This document shows, in pieces, positions 8,564-16,637 of a DNA stretch of 23,519 nucleotides. Position 1 is the first letter of the stretch, and every line of letters begins with the position of its first letter. The stretch spans positions 1 through 23,519 of the forward strand of contig JAQWJG010000030.1 in the NCBI GenBank assembly GCA_029248485.1, in the 5' to 3' direction. Source of the DNA: SAR86 cluster bacterium. GTDB lineage: Bacteria > Pseudomonadota > Gammaproteobacteria > SAR86 > D2472. The notes below the pieces were generated by a model. That model had not been told where the DNA came from, searched no databases, and was given only the letters and a program-made list of their open reading frames with translations. A program made the position numbers and the translations under genes.

Positions 8564-9196
8564 ATGACCATTAAAATCTCAGCAACAAAAAATGGAGACT
8601 CTCATATCAATAAAAGCTCTAGCGGTCTTTTTCTTGGGATTGTGTTTGTTTTATTGTTGATTGGAATTCTTGCACTGTCTTTATGGGTCAGTGAGCTTTC
8701 CAAGACTTCTAACAGCGTTAACTCCAAAGTAGAATCAAGACTTTTAATTTTAGAAGAACAACTTCAATTAGCTGATTCAACTTCAACTGAATTTTTATCC
8801 GATATTAATACTCAACTTCAATTTCTAGATAAGGAGATCAGAAAATTATGGGATTTAAGCAACAAACGTAACAAAGTTAATATCTCAAAGCTTACTAAGG
8901 ATGTTAGCAAGCATACTGTGGCTCTTAAGGAGATAGCAGCCACGCAAACAAACGATCAAACCAACATAAACTCTATTAAAAATGAATCTCAAAAACTTAG
9001 ATCAGCAATTGATGAGCTTTCACAAGCAAACAAAGAAAATCTTAATGCTCAAAACAAAATTGCGGAATTAAATAAGAGTATTTTATTGCTTGAGGAAACT
9101 GTTCAAGCATTTGATGCTTACAGAAGGCAAAATAATGAAATGCTTCAAGAAATGCAATTGAAAATTTCAAGCATTGAATCTCTCACATCTCAATAA
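8564..9196 (+). CDS. Membrane-anchored coiled-coil protein of unknown function
   Basis: I do not recognise this 210-residue protein. After a short polar N-terminus there is one transmembrane helix at about residues 22-45 (GLFLGIVFVLLLIGILAL). A long region rich in Leu, Gln, Asn, Lys, Glu and Ser runs from about 48 to the end, with heptad-like spacing typical of coiled coils (for example LEEQLQLAD and IAELNKSILLLEE). There is no Cys and no enzyme motif. Topology is probably N-in with the coiled coil in the periplasm, because the residues before the helix include several Lys. It diverges from the acyl-CoA dehydrogenase operon and is followed by the TonB receptor in the same direction, 91 bp away. 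A structural or scaffolding role is possible, but nothing in the sequence shows one. Confidence 0.8.
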   Translation: MTIKISATKNGDSHINKSSSGLFLGIVFVLLLIGILALSLWVSELSKTSNSVNSKVESRLLILEEQLQLADSTSTEFLSDINTQLQFLDKEIRKLWDLSNKRNKVNISKLTKDVSKHTVALKEIAATQTNDQTNINSIKNESQKLRSAIDELSQANKENLNAQNKIAELNKSILLLEETVQAFDAYRRQNNEMLQEMQLKISSIESLTSQ

Positions 9197-9222
9197 TATT
9201 ATTTTTACTTTTAAGTAAAAAG

Positions 9223-9239
9223 TTTGGGGTTTCTCCAAA
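9223..9239 (+). promoter_or_regulatory. Small hairpin upstream of the TonB receptor, alternative pairing with its ribosome-binding site
   Basis: TTTGGGG (9223-9229) can pair with CTCCAAA (9233-9239) around a TTT loop, with one G-U pair. The same CTCCAA (9233-9238) is an exact complement of TTGGAG at 9273-9278, which includes the receptor's Shine-Dalgarno. The two pairings exclude each other, so the segment could act as a switch if it is transcribed. A competing reading is that TTGGGG (9224-9229), 17 bp before TATATT (9247-9252), forms a promoter, in which case the hairpin is not in the mRNA. Confidence 0.25.
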
Positions 9240-9274
9240 AAACAGGTATATTTTTACTAAACATTCTTCACATT

Positions 9275-9282
9275 GGAGGGGG
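9275..9282 (+). promoter_or_regulatory. Strong Shine-Dalgarno that fixes the TonB receptor start
   Basis: GGAGGGGG lies 5 nt before the ATG at 9288. It is the strongest ribosome-binding site in the window, and it rules out the TTG at 9273, which lies upstream of and next to this element. Confidence 0.75.
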
Positions 9283-9287
9283 AAACC

Positions 9288-11819
9288 ATGAAGAGACTAT
9301 TAAGCTTACTAACAATTGCTGCTTTTGTAGCAACACCTAGCATTTCCATGGCTCAAAATTCTGAGCTTGTTCTTGAAGAGGTTGTAGTAACAGCAACTAA
9401 AAAAGAAGAAAATGTTCAAGATATTGCCCAGACTGTTAATGCGGTCACTGGTGGTACATTAGACGATTATCAAATCAGAGATCTGAGTGAATTGGCTCAG
9501 GTTGTATCTGGTGTTGAATTCACACAAATCGATCCTAGAAGATCTACCATCATTATGCGTGGTCAAAAAATGGATCCAGATGGTGGAAATGATCAGCCAA
9601 TTCAAGGGTACATTGATGAAGTACCACTTCGAGCCGGTGAAATGTTCCTTCAAATGTATGACACCGAGCGTGTTGAAATTTTAAAAGGCGCTCAAGGAAC
9701 TCTTCAAGGGGTTGTTAGCACAGGTGGTGCTGTTCAAATTTATACACGATCAGCTCAAGTAGGTAGCGATGAGAGAAATGGTTATGTAAAAACAACTTGG
9801 GCAGACAACATGACTTCCATCTTAGAAGCTGCGAGTGATCTTCATTTTTCAGACACTTTATCGATGAGAGTCGCTGGTGTCATGAATAACAATGATGGTA
9901 AAGAAGTTAGAAACATCAGAACCAATGTCAATGAGTCTCACAGTTATGATTCAGGGAGAATCAGCCTTTCATGGGAGCCTTCAGACGCTCTGTCAGTAAG
10001 ATTTAAATATCAAAACATGGAAGTAAACTCTATATATCCTCAACCAGTTGCAGGAACTAATGGGGCCTTTCCATTTGATGCATTTAAGTTCGTTACAGGA
10101 TTTTCTAACCCATTTTTCCCACCAGTTTCAGTTGATTACGCAGGTGCTGCCAATGCTTGGGTTTCCACTATTGGCGCATTAGCTGGTCCTGCTGCTGCAG
10201 GACAATTAGCATTCCTGCACAGGCCAAGCTATGCAGATATTCCTGCTGATGGGCTTAAGCGAGAGGACGGCACAGCTTTGCATTACCAAAACCCAAGGCA
10301 AAATACGAGTGCTGAAATTCACAACTTAATGATTGACTATGATATGGGAAGCCACGCGCTAGCTATTCGCTACTCAGACTCTGAAAGTGATTCAATGGGT
10401 TTAATTGATAGAGACTATGCAGGCGCCTATACATATGGGTATCCCCAAGAAGTTAGAACAAACACAGGCATTGAAACAATTGAAATGAGAATTTCTAATC
10501 AAGATAACGACAAACTTGAATACACTCTTGGATTTTTCTCCAGGGATTCTCAAACATATACTGATGCAGATCTAGATATCTCTATGGATAACTATGAAGT
10601 TGCTCCGCATGTATTTAAACCTCTTGTTGGTTTTGAGTACAAAACACCTAACCAAGCCTGCCTTGCTGAAAAGGCAAGTCCTGGATTGTTTGCTGCTAAG
10701 CCAGTAGTCATCACATGTATGGGTATTCCATTGGATAACAAAACCGAAGCATGGTTTGTTAACTTCAAATACAATTTAACTGAGAAAACATTTGTTCAAT
10801 TTGGCGTTAGAGAGCAAGAAATGACTGGTTACAGAGCACAAAATTTGTATCTGCCAGTTACCGCTCTTGTGCCTGCAGCAGTGGGTGGTGGAATGACTAT
10901 TCCAAGAATTCCAGCTAACTTACAAAATTCTGATAATGAATCAACCACGGGTGGGTTTAAAATCGGCCATTACTTAAACGATGATGTTTTGCTTTATGTT
11001 TCTACAGAAAGTGGTTATAGAAGTCCTGGCGCTACCATTTCTCCAGTAGCAATCAATCCATCGCTTATTACTTTTGAAGAAGAAGAAAGTGATATGACTG
11101 AGATTGGTATGAAAGGTACATTCATGGACGGCAGATTAAGATTAAATGCCGCTTACTATGATTATTCTTTTGATGGATATCAAACAAAGTGGGATAACGT
11201 TTCTGCTAGAGTTTATAGCGCTGCTGGCCCAGGGCTTGTGCAGCAGGTTCAAGGAGGCATCTTCAATAACAATGATGCTTCAATTTCAGGTATTGATCTT
11301 GAATATGCGTATGTTGTAAATGCAGATCTTACTTTAGGCGGAAGTTTTACTTCTACAGATAGTGAGTATGATGCAGGCTCAATTGGGTATGCTAATGATC
11401 CTTCATATACTGGCATGACTGCAGCGACAAGAGATGTTAGCGGACAAAGAGTCAATGATGATGCTGAGTCATCTTTTACTTTTTACCTTGATCATACTGT
11501 TCCAGCATATTGGGGTGGTGAGAGATATACACGCTACAACGTAAGTTGGAGAGACGAGCGAACAAGTGCAATTAATCCAGAGCTTAAAATTAAAGCTTTG
11601 TATTTAGCAAATATTATTGTTGGCTGGAGATCTTCTGATGGTGTATGGGATGCAAGTTTCTTTGTAAAGAATATCACCGACGATGTTGATCTTTCTCATA
11701 TTCAATCTTACTACTCAGACTATCACTTGCCAGGTGGTGGAAGTTTGCCATCTAAGTTTTATGCAGCGAATACCAACATGGGAAGACAATTAGGAGCTCA
11801 GCTCGTATATAACTTCTAA
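9288..11819 (+). CDS. TonB-dependent outer-membrane receptor
   Basis: This is an 843-residue outer-membrane transporter that would import a large or scarce substrate using TonB energy. A classical signal peptide, MKRLLSLLTIAAFVA to SMAQ, is cleaved near residue 23. The mature N-terminus carries a TonB-box-like LEEVVVTATKKEENVQDI segment, followed by the plug domain with GYIDEVPLRAGEM and the VEILKGAQGTLQG plug signature. The barrel follows in many short amphipathic strands, ends with a conserved VKNITDD motif, and finishes in Phe (QLVYNF), as outer-membrane proteins do. The usual GRNATGGAIN-type motif is here STGGAVQIYT. Two Cys about 20 residues apart in the barrel (near CLAEK and ITCMG) could form a loop disulfide. 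The ligand cannot be told. The transcript ends at a strong terminator just downstream, so it is probably expressed on its own, and highly, given the ribosome-binding site. Confidence 0.95.
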   Translation: MKRLLSLLTIAAFVATPSISMAQNSELVLEEVVVTATKKEENVQDIAQTVNAVTGGTLDDYQIRDLSELAQVVSGVEFTQIDPRRSTIIMRGQKMDPDGGNDQPIQGYIDEVPLRAGEMFLQMYDTERVEILKGAQGTLQGVVSTGGAVQIYTRSAQVGSDERNGYVKTTWADNMTSILEAASDLHFSDTLSMRVAGVMNNNDGKEVRNIRTNVNESHSYDSGRISLSWEPSDALSVRFKYQNMEVNSIYPQPVAGTNGAFPFDAFKFVTGFSNPFFPPVSVDYAGAANAWVSTIGALAGPAAAGQLAFLHRPSYADIPADGLKREDGTALHYQNPRQNTSAEIHNLMIDYDMGSHALAIRYSDSESDSMGLIDRDYAGAYTYGYPQEVRTNTGIETIEMRISNQDNDKLEYTLGFFSRDSQTYTDADLDISMDNYEVAPHVFKPLVGFEYKTPNQACLAEKASPGLFAAKPVVITCMGIPLDNKTEAWFVNFKYNLTEKTFVQFGVREQEMTGYRAQNLYLPVTALVPAAVGGGMTIPRIPANLQNSDNESTTGGFKIGHYLNDDVLLYVSTESGYRSPGATISPVAINPSLITFEEEESDMTEIGMKGTFMDGRLRLNAAYYDYSFDGYQTKWDNVSARVYSAAGPGLVQQVQGGIFNNNDASISGIDLEYAYVVNADLTLGGSFTSTDSEYDAGSIGYANDPSYTGMTAATRDVSGQRVNDDAESSFTFYLDHTVPAYWGGERYTRYNVSWRDERTSAINPELKIKALYLANIIVGWRSSDGVWDASFFVKNITDDVDLSHIQSYYSDYHLPGGGSLPSKFYAANTNMGRQLGAQLVYNF

Positions 11820-11843
11820 GAAGTTGGTCTAATATGACTTTTT

Positions 11844-11873
11844 AAAACGGCAACTTAGGTTGCCGTTTTTTTT
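11844..11873 (+). terminator. Rho-independent terminator after the TonB receptor
   Basis: An 11-bp perfect stem (AAAACGGCAAC at 11844-11854 with GTTGCCGTTTT at 11859-11869) closes a TTAG loop, and a run of eight T covers 11866-11873. It starts 25 bp after the receptor stop codon. It ends 18 bp before the DUF3604 start, which implies that the DUF3604 gene depends on read-through or on a promoter overlapping the terminator. Confidence 0.92.
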
Positions 11874-11891
11874 AGAAAGTATCTTTTTAAT

Positions 11892-13703
11892 ATGCAAAAA
11901 ATATTTTTATTCCTCGCAATAACTTCTAATTTTTTATTTGCCAATCAAAGCGCGGTCTATTTGAATGAGGACAGGGAGCCTTGCGATATATATGTTCCAA
12001 ATAAAATACCTTTATTTGGTGATTTGCATGTTCATACTGCTTTATCACTTGATGCTAATACTCAAGGAACATTAAATAGTCCAGATGATGCATACAGATA
12101 TGCTAAAGGGCAAAAACTTTATTTGCAGCCTTACAACGAAGATAAAACAAGCTCAAGAATCTCAAAATTAAATCAGCCGCTAGATTTTGCAGCTGTAACG
12201 GATCATGCAGAACTTCTTGGGGAGGTGAGATTGTGTTTAGACCCACTAAGTGCAAAATATAATGGGTTGCAATGCAGGGCATATAGAAACTTTCCCAAAC
12301 TTTCTTATTTCTATATGAATGCAAAAGCCAGCATGAACAAGCCTTTAAAAATGTGTGGAGATTCAAGAGAAATATGTCTCGAGGCTGCTGAGGAACCATG
12401 GCAGGAAATCCTTCAGGCAGCAGAAAAGCATTATGACCGAACCAAAGCCTGTAAATTTTCAACCTTTGTAGGTTATGAGTGGACTGGTGCAGCATATTCA
12501 GGAAATAATCTGCACAGAAATATCATTTTTGACAGTTCTAATGTTCCCTATCAGCCAATAAGTTTTTATGAAGCGCCCACTCGATCAGAGTTATGGGAGC
12601 AGCTCGACCAAAAATGCTCTAATGATTGTAATTACATAGTCATCCCCCATAACTCCAATCTTAGTAATGGATTTATGTTTGAAAAACCAAATCAAGAAGA
12701 GATATATCTTCAAAATACAAGAGAGCCATTGGTTGAGATTTTTCAACACAAGGGTAGCTCAGAATGTTCGATTGATCCCAATGATCCTTTATGCAGTTTT
12801 GAGCAATTACCCTACAAAGACTTTAAATCAAAATTTAGGAACGATATTTCTCCCTCCCCAAAATCTAGCTATGTTCGAGACGCATTAAATGAAGGGCTGC
12901 TTATGCAAGAAAAAGACAATATCAATCCTTTCAAGTTTGGGTTTATTGGCAGCACAGATACTCATCTTGGAACTCCTGGATCAGTAGATGAAGAGATTTT
13001 TCAAGGCCATGGCGGTGCTGGAAAATCTTTCAGAACTACTATTCCAGAAGGTTTGCCTGATGATGTTGAATTCAATCCAGGTGGTTTAGCTGTTGTTTGG
13101 GCTGAAGAAAATAGCAGAACATCCATTTTTAACGCACTTAAACGAAAAGAAGTTTATGGAACCTCAGGACCAAGATTCTTAGTTAGGTTTTTTTTGGGTG
13201 AGAATTTAGATGCTGATCTTTGCTCCCATTCAGATGCTATCTCAACCGCATACAAAAATGGTGTTCCTATGGGTGCCACATCTCAAGCTGATCTACTCAA
13301 TAGAGCTCGATTATTTATCTCTGCTTCAGCAGATGCATCATTGAAAGATCAATACATTGAAAAATTACAGGTGGTTAAAGGCACAATTATTGATGGCGAA
13401 GTTGTCACCTCGGTTCATGATGTGATGACTCATGAACCTACTGATCTTGATTTGAATTCTTGCCAAGTTGTTGGTAATGGTATTCGTTCAATGTGTGTTG
13501 TCTGGGATGATCCAAACTTTATTCAAGGCGATGAAGCCTATTATTACGCTAGAGTTATTGCAAATAAATCTTGTCGTTGGTCGCATAATCTGTGTTTGAA
13601 AAATCCTGAGTATTGCGAAGATGGCAATGCAGATGTTCCAAACTTTATTCAAGAAAGGGCATGGACGTCTCCCATATGGCTAGAAAACACTTCAGATATT
13701 TGA
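11892..13703 (+). CDS. DUF3604 family secreted protein (PHP-like metal-dependent hydrolase fold)
   Basis: This is a 603-residue exported protein of the DUF3604 family, whose members resemble PHP-domain phosphoesterases but lack an established reaction. The signal peptide is MQKIFLFLAITSNFLFANQ. Candidate metal ligands lie in GDLHVHTALSLDA near residue 40, VTDHAELLGE near 95, the IVIPHNSNLSNG and EIFQHKGSSEC segments in the middle, and GSTDTHLGTPG near residue 355. These match the HxH, DH, H and DxH ligand pattern of the PHP superfamily. The length is normal for the family. There are 16 Cys residues, many in close pairs (KCSNDC, SSEC/PLC, and three in the last 45 residues), which fits a disulfide-rich periplasmic protein. 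It follows the TonB receptor across a terminator. Such neighbours are common in marine gammaproteobacteria and may act on the imported ligand, but that is inference. Confidence 0.9.
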   Translation: MQKIFLFLAITSNFLFANQSAVYLNEDREPCDIYVPNKIPLFGDLHVHTALSLDANTQGTLNSPDDAYRYAKGQKLYLQPYNEDKTSSRISKLNQPLDFAAVTDHAELLGEVRLCLDPLSAKYNGLQCRAYRNFPKLSYFYMNAKASMNKPLKMCGDSREICLEAAEEPWQEILQAAEKHYDRTKACKFSTFVGYEWTGAAYSGNNLHRNIIFDSSNVPYQPISFYEAPTRSELWEQLDQKCSNDCNYIVIPHNSNLSNGFMFEKPNQEEIYLQNTREPLVEIFQHKGSSECSIDPNDPLCSFEQLPYKDFKSKFRNDISPSPKSSYVRDALNEGLLMQEKDNINPFKFGFIGSTDTHLGTPGSVDEEIFQGHGGAGKSFRTTIPEGLPDDVEFNPGGLAVVWAEENSRTSIFNALKRKEVYGTSGPRFLVRFFLGENLDADLCSHSDAISTAYKNGVPMGATSQADLLNRARLFISASADASLKDQYIEKLQVVKGTIIDGEVVTSVHDVMTHEPTDLDLNSCQVVGNGIRSMCVVWDDPNFIQGDEAYYYARVIANKSCRWSHNLCLKNPEYCEDGNADVPNFIQERAWTSPIWLENTSDI

Positions 13704-13734
13704 CACAGCCCAAAGAATTATGTTCCATTAGGAT

Positions 13735-13947
13735 ATGAATAAATTAGCGCTACAATTATTTTTAGTCTTAGCCTTTATTCCTATCGCTATTTTGATAAGT
13801 TCAATAATCATTACACTGGCACCGTTATATTGTTGGGGTCTTGCAATTAATGCTTATCGTTTTGGCAATACAAAAGAGTTATATTTTTGGTTAGCAATGG
13901 GTGTGGTAGCTTTCTTCTTAGCATTGTTTGTTTTAGGAGTCTTGTAA
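13735..13947 (+). CDS. Small two-helix membrane protein of unknown function
   Basis: This is a 70-residue hydrophobic protein with two predicted membrane helices, about residues 5-35 and 47-70, joined by a short polar loop (NAYRFGNTKELY). No family is recognised. AGG lies just ahead of its ATG, so initiation is plausible though the spacing is short. Its TAA stop is immediately followed by the ATG of the next gene, with no gap, so the two are almost certainly translated from one message. The pairing suggests a functional link with the DUF4345-like protein, but gives no hint of the job. Confidence 0.65.
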   Translation: MNKLALQLFLVLAFIPIAILISSIIITLAPLYCWGLAINAYRFGNTKELYFWLAMGVVAFFLALFVLGVL

Positions 13948-14334
13948 ATGTTGAAGGCATGCATCCTCTTTTCAGCTGCTTGCTTATTTGTAATAGGCTG
14001 CTATGTAATGTTTAAGCCTGATCTCAGTGATTTGGGGTTTATTCCTGTCGTTGCGACTAACCCTGAGACTGCTTCTGAGTTTAGATCGTTGTTCGCAGGC
14101 TCATTTTTAGCATACGCATATCTTTTATTACGGTTTGCATTTTCTTACAATCCAATATCTATAGCTGTAAGCATTGCCTACATAATGGGTTTTATAGCTT
14201 TTGGTCGAGTTGTAAGTTTTTTTTATGAGGGCTTTAATTCTTTTGGGCTCATTGTGTTCTTTGGCGAGATATTTTTAGCATTAATCCTGATTTTGGCGCA
14301 TAAAAAAAGAAAAAATGAGATTCCTTATTTCTAA
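13948..14334 (+). CDS. DUF4345-like small membrane protein
   Basis: This is a 128-residue protein with four predicted membrane helices (about 3-22, 45-66, 71-92 and 97-117) and a basic tail (HKKRKNEI). The pattern of a first helix ending in a short Pro-containing loop, an FRSLFAG segment at the start of helix 2, and an FGRVVSFF segment between helices 3 and 4 resembles DUF4345, a family with no known activity. The start codon abuts the stop of the preceding small membrane protein. The last residues nearly repeat the tail of the protein at 17911-18309 (HNKRKNEI). Family assignment is by pattern only. Confidence 0.7.
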   Translation: MLKACILFSAACLFVIGCYVMFKPDLSDLGFIPVVATNPETASEFRSLFAGSFLAYAYLLLRFAFSYNPISIAVSIAYIMGFIAFGRVVSFFYEGFNSFGLIVFFGEIFLALILILAHKKRKNEIPYF

Positions 14335-14358
14335 ATTTTGGTCATTCAATAAAACTTC

Positions 14359-14386
14359 TTAACATTTCTTGATTCTGTAATATAAT
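14359..14386 (+). promoter_or_regulatory. Sigma-70-type promoter for tRNA-Leu
   Basis: TTAACA (14359-14364) and a perfect TATAAT (14381-14386) are separated by 16 bp, and the tRNA begins 13 bp after the -10 box. Transcription would start about 6 bp before the mature 5' end. This is the best promoter match in the window and could also serve the dehydrogenase gene that follows. Confidence 0.7.
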
Positions 14387-14398
14387 TCTTTTTCTTCT

Positions 14399-14483
14399 GG
14401 GGATGTGGTGGAACTGGTAGACACGCTTGGCTTAGAACCAAGTGCCGAAAGGCGTGGGGGTTCGACTCCCTCCATCCCTACCA
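14399..14483 (+). tRNA. tRNA-Leu, anticodon UAG
   Basis: This 85-nt tRNA folds fully by eye. The acceptor stem GGGGATG (14399-14405) pairs with CATCCCT (14473-14479) with a terminal G-U pair. The D-loop contains TGGTAGA. The anticodon stem is CTTGG/CCAAG around the loop CTTAGAA with anticodon TAG. A long class II variable arm, GCC GAAA GGC, marks it as Leu and not a short-arm tRNA. The T stem is GGGGG/CCCTC around TTCGACT. The discriminator is A and CCA is encoded at 14481-14483. It should read CUA and, with suitable wobble, other CUN codons. Confidence 0.97.
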
Positions 14484-14523
14484 ATTGGTGTATATTCTTG
14501 TCACCTTTGCTATTATTAGCCCT

Positions 14524-15945
14524 ATGAAAAATTTACCACTTTTGTTGCTATCACTTTTTATTTTTTTCTCCTGTGCAGAAAATAATTCCTATAACTCAAG
14601 GGTTCTTAATGCAGGCAGTGAAAATGAATCCTGGTTATTGCATGGAAGAACTTATGATGAGTCAAGATTTAGCCCCCTAACTGATATTAATGATTCAAAT
14701 GTAGGTGAGCTTGGTTTGTCATGGTCATTTGAAACTGGCACCAACAGAGGTCATGAAACCACTCCTATCGTAGTTGACGGCATGATGTTTATAACAGCTC
14801 CATGGAGCGTCGTTTTTGCTTTGGACGCAAAGACTGGAAAAGAAATTTGGTCATTTGATCCAGAGGCTGACAAAGCCTGGGCACGAAATGCTTGCTGCGA
14901 TGTGGTTAATAGAGGGGTTGCAGTTTGGGGCGATCATGTAGTTTTTGCCACTATCGATGGCCGTTTAATTTCTCTTGATAAAGAATCTGGAGAGGTGAAC
15001 TGGGATGTTTTGACAATTGATAAATCAAAACCATACACAATTACAGGAGCACCAAGAATCGTAGATGGGAAAATAATTATTGGAAATGGTGGCGGTGAGT
15101 TTGGAGTAAGAGGTTATATTTCTGCTTACGATGTTCAAGATGGCTCTATGTTATGGAGATTTTTTACTGTTCCTGGCAATCCCGATGAACCATTTGAATC
15201 AGAGGCTTTAGCTAAAGCAGCTAAAACATGGTCTGGAGGAAAATGGTGGGAAATTGGAGGAGGGGGAACAGTTTGGGACTCTATGGCATATGATCCAGAA
15301 TTAAATCTTCTCTACATAGGTACTGGGAATGGCTCTCCCTGGAATAGGTATGTGCGCAGTCCTGGCGGCGGAGATAATTTATATCTTTCATCTATCGTTG
15401 CAATTAATCCAGATAATGGAGAATATGTTTGGCATTATCAAACCACTCCAGGAGATAGCTGGGACTATACCGCCACTCAACACATGATCCTTGCTGATAT
15501 GGAGATCAATGGTGAGCAAAGAAAAGTTATTATGCAGGCTCCAAAAAATGGTTTTTTCTATGTAATAGACAGAACATCAGGGGAGTTTATTTCAGCAAAT
15601 AATTTTGTGCCAACAAATTGGGCATCTCATGTAGATCCTGAAACTGGAAGACCGATAGAGATCAAGGAAACCAATCATGAGTTGCAACCAGCGTTAACAA
15701 CACCTGGACCCCTAGGTGGTCATAATTGGCATCCCATGTCTTACAGCCCAAGAACAGGGTTGGTTTACATTCCGGCCCAAGAGACAATATTTATCTACTC
15801 AACAGATAATGAATTTGAATACAATCCAGGTACTTGGAATTTAGCGAATCAGATTGAAATGAGTTACCTGCCAAAAGATCCGGATGAGCTAGCTATGGTT
15901 GATGCTGCAACGGTTGGTTATTTACTTGCATGGGATCCAAAATAG
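14524..15945 (+). CDS. PQQ-dependent alcohol dehydrogenase, N-terminal catalytic part ending at an in-frame TAG
   Basis: This is the first 473 codons of a quinohemoprotein alcohol dehydrogenase, which oxidises alcohols to aldehydes in the periplasm with pyrroloquinoline quinone and Ca2+. The start at 14524 gives a signal of the form [17 protein letters not shown], possibly lipidated at Cys17; further upstream in-frame codons run towards the tRNA. The beta-propeller is clear. The vicinal Cys124-Cys125 pair near PQQ sits in [10 protein letters not shown]. Asn269 in GTGN and Asp284 in GGGDN match the Ca2+ ligand and catalytic Asp. Tryptophan-docking repeats such as GEYVWHYQ and [10 protein letters not shown] are present. 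Translation stops in LLAWDPK at codon 474, while the family motif continues in the same frame downstream. Alone, this product lacks the last propeller blade(s) and the cytochrome domain. Confidence 0.88.
   Translation: MKNLPLLLLSLFIFFSCAENNSYNSRVLNAGSENESWLLHGRTYDESRFSPLTDINDSNVGELGLSWSFETGTNRGHETTPIVVDGMMFITAPWSVVFALDAKTGKEIWSFDPEADKAWARNACCDVVNRGVAVWGDHVVFATIDGRLISLDKESGEVNWDVLTIDKSKPYTITGAPRIVDGKIIIGNGGGEFGVRGYISAYDVQDGSMLWRFFTVPGNPDEPFESEALAKAAKTWSGGKWWEIGGGGTVWDSMAYDPELNLLYIGTGNGSPWNRYVRSPGGGDNLYLSSIVAINPDNGEYVWHYQTTPGDSWDYTATQHMILADMEINGEQRKVIMQAPKNGFFYVIDRTSGEFISANNFVPTNWASHVDPETGRPIEIKETNHELQPALTTPGPLGGHNWHPMSYSPRTGLVYIPAQETIFIYSTDNEFEYNPGTWNLANQIEMSYLPKDPDELAMVDAATVGYLLAWDPK
15943..15945 (+). 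other. In-frame amber codon splitting the PQQ dehydrogenase gene
   Basis: TAG at codon 474 of a 692-codon reading frame separates AWDPK from QKEVWR. The frame on both sides is the same, with no insertion or deletion, and the flanking residues form one continuous family motif. The trinucleotide is one base change from CAG, AAG, GAG, TGG, TAC and others. The following codon is CAA. Confidence 0.9.
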
Positions 15946-16602
15946 CAAAAAGAAGTTTGGCGAGCACAATATAAAAGACCATGGAGCGGTGGTGTTCTTT
16001 CAACTGAAGGAAATTTAGTTTTTCAAGGAACATCAGATGGAAGATTTGTAGCATATGCAGCAGATTCTGGTGAGTTACTTTGGAGTGTCGATACTGGGCA
16101 AGGGATTGTGGCACCTCCAATAACTTACAAGATTGAAGGTAAGCAATACATTGCAGTTCAAGTTGGCTATGGCGGCGCCTACGCGCTTACTGGAGGACTA
16201 GAATCACCAAATAAAAACCCATCTCGAGATGGTAGAATGATGATTTTTGAGATTGGTGGGACTCAACTTGAGGAGCCAGTTGCATCAATAGCTCAATTAA
16301 ATCCTACTATTTTTGAATTAAATTCAGATGCTTTGGTTATTGCTCGTGGTGAATATGAGTATCATGAACATTGTCAATTTTGTCATGGAGCCGGCGTTAT
16401 TGGTGGAGGGGTTTTGCCTGATTTAAGAATGTTAGATGCTCAGGGTCATGCTTCATTTTTAGGGAGCGTTCTTGGTGGAATTCACGGAAGTGGAATGGCT
16501 TCATTCAAAGACGTATTAAATGTAGAGCAAGCTCAGCAAATTCACGAATACATTAAACATCAAACAGTTTTAACAGGACTAGCAAGCGCAGCAGAGCAAT
16601 AA
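15946..16602 (+). pseudogene. C-terminal remainder of the PQQ dehydrogenase: last propeller blades and cytochrome c domain
   Basis: These 218 codons continue in the same frame after the TAG. They begin with QKEVWR, then the family motifs WSGGVLST, NLVFQGTSDGRF and GIVAPPITY, which complete the beta-propeller. A linker leads to a cytochrome c domain with the haem site CQFCH at codons 617-621 of the joined frame and the probable axial Met658 in GSGMASF. Everything is conserved and no second lesion is seen. If translated separately, the first plausible start is the GTG at 16108, but that product would lack a signal peptide, so haem could not be attached by the periplasmic machinery. I therefore treat it as the stranded half of one gene: an inactivated gene, a sequencing or assembly error, or a read-through product. 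Confidence 0.85.
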
Positions 16603-16637
16603 AAAAATATATTATCTTCGATGGTTTATAATTAACC

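Noticed and set aside
9202..9221. TTTTTACTT-TT-AAGTAAAAA palindrome as a terminator after the coiled-coil gene
   Set aside because: The stem is almost wholly A-T and is not followed by a T-run, so intrinsic termination is unlikely.
12103..12495. 130-codon open frame on the - strand inside the DUF3604 gene
   Set aside because: It is fully contained in a clearly conserved gene on the opposite strand and shows no recognisable motif or ribosome-binding site; treated as an antisense shadow. The same applies to other short frames inside genes.
14480..14489. Perfect palindrome ACCAATTGGT overlapping the tRNA CCA end, possible integration site
   Set aside because: Only 10 bp, no integrase gene and no direct repeat of the tRNA 3' end seen nearby; likely chance.
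15943..15945. Reassignment of UAG as a sense codon (for example pyrrolysine) in this organism
   Set aside because: TAG serves as an ordinary terminal stop for the genes ending at 6121, 18309 and 18779, so a general recoding is not supported.
16108..16602. A separate gene starting at the GTG at 16108
   Set aside because: The homologous frame extends upstream to the TAG without interruption, and a product from 16108 would have a haem domain but no export signal. It is better read as the second half of the dehydrogenase gene.
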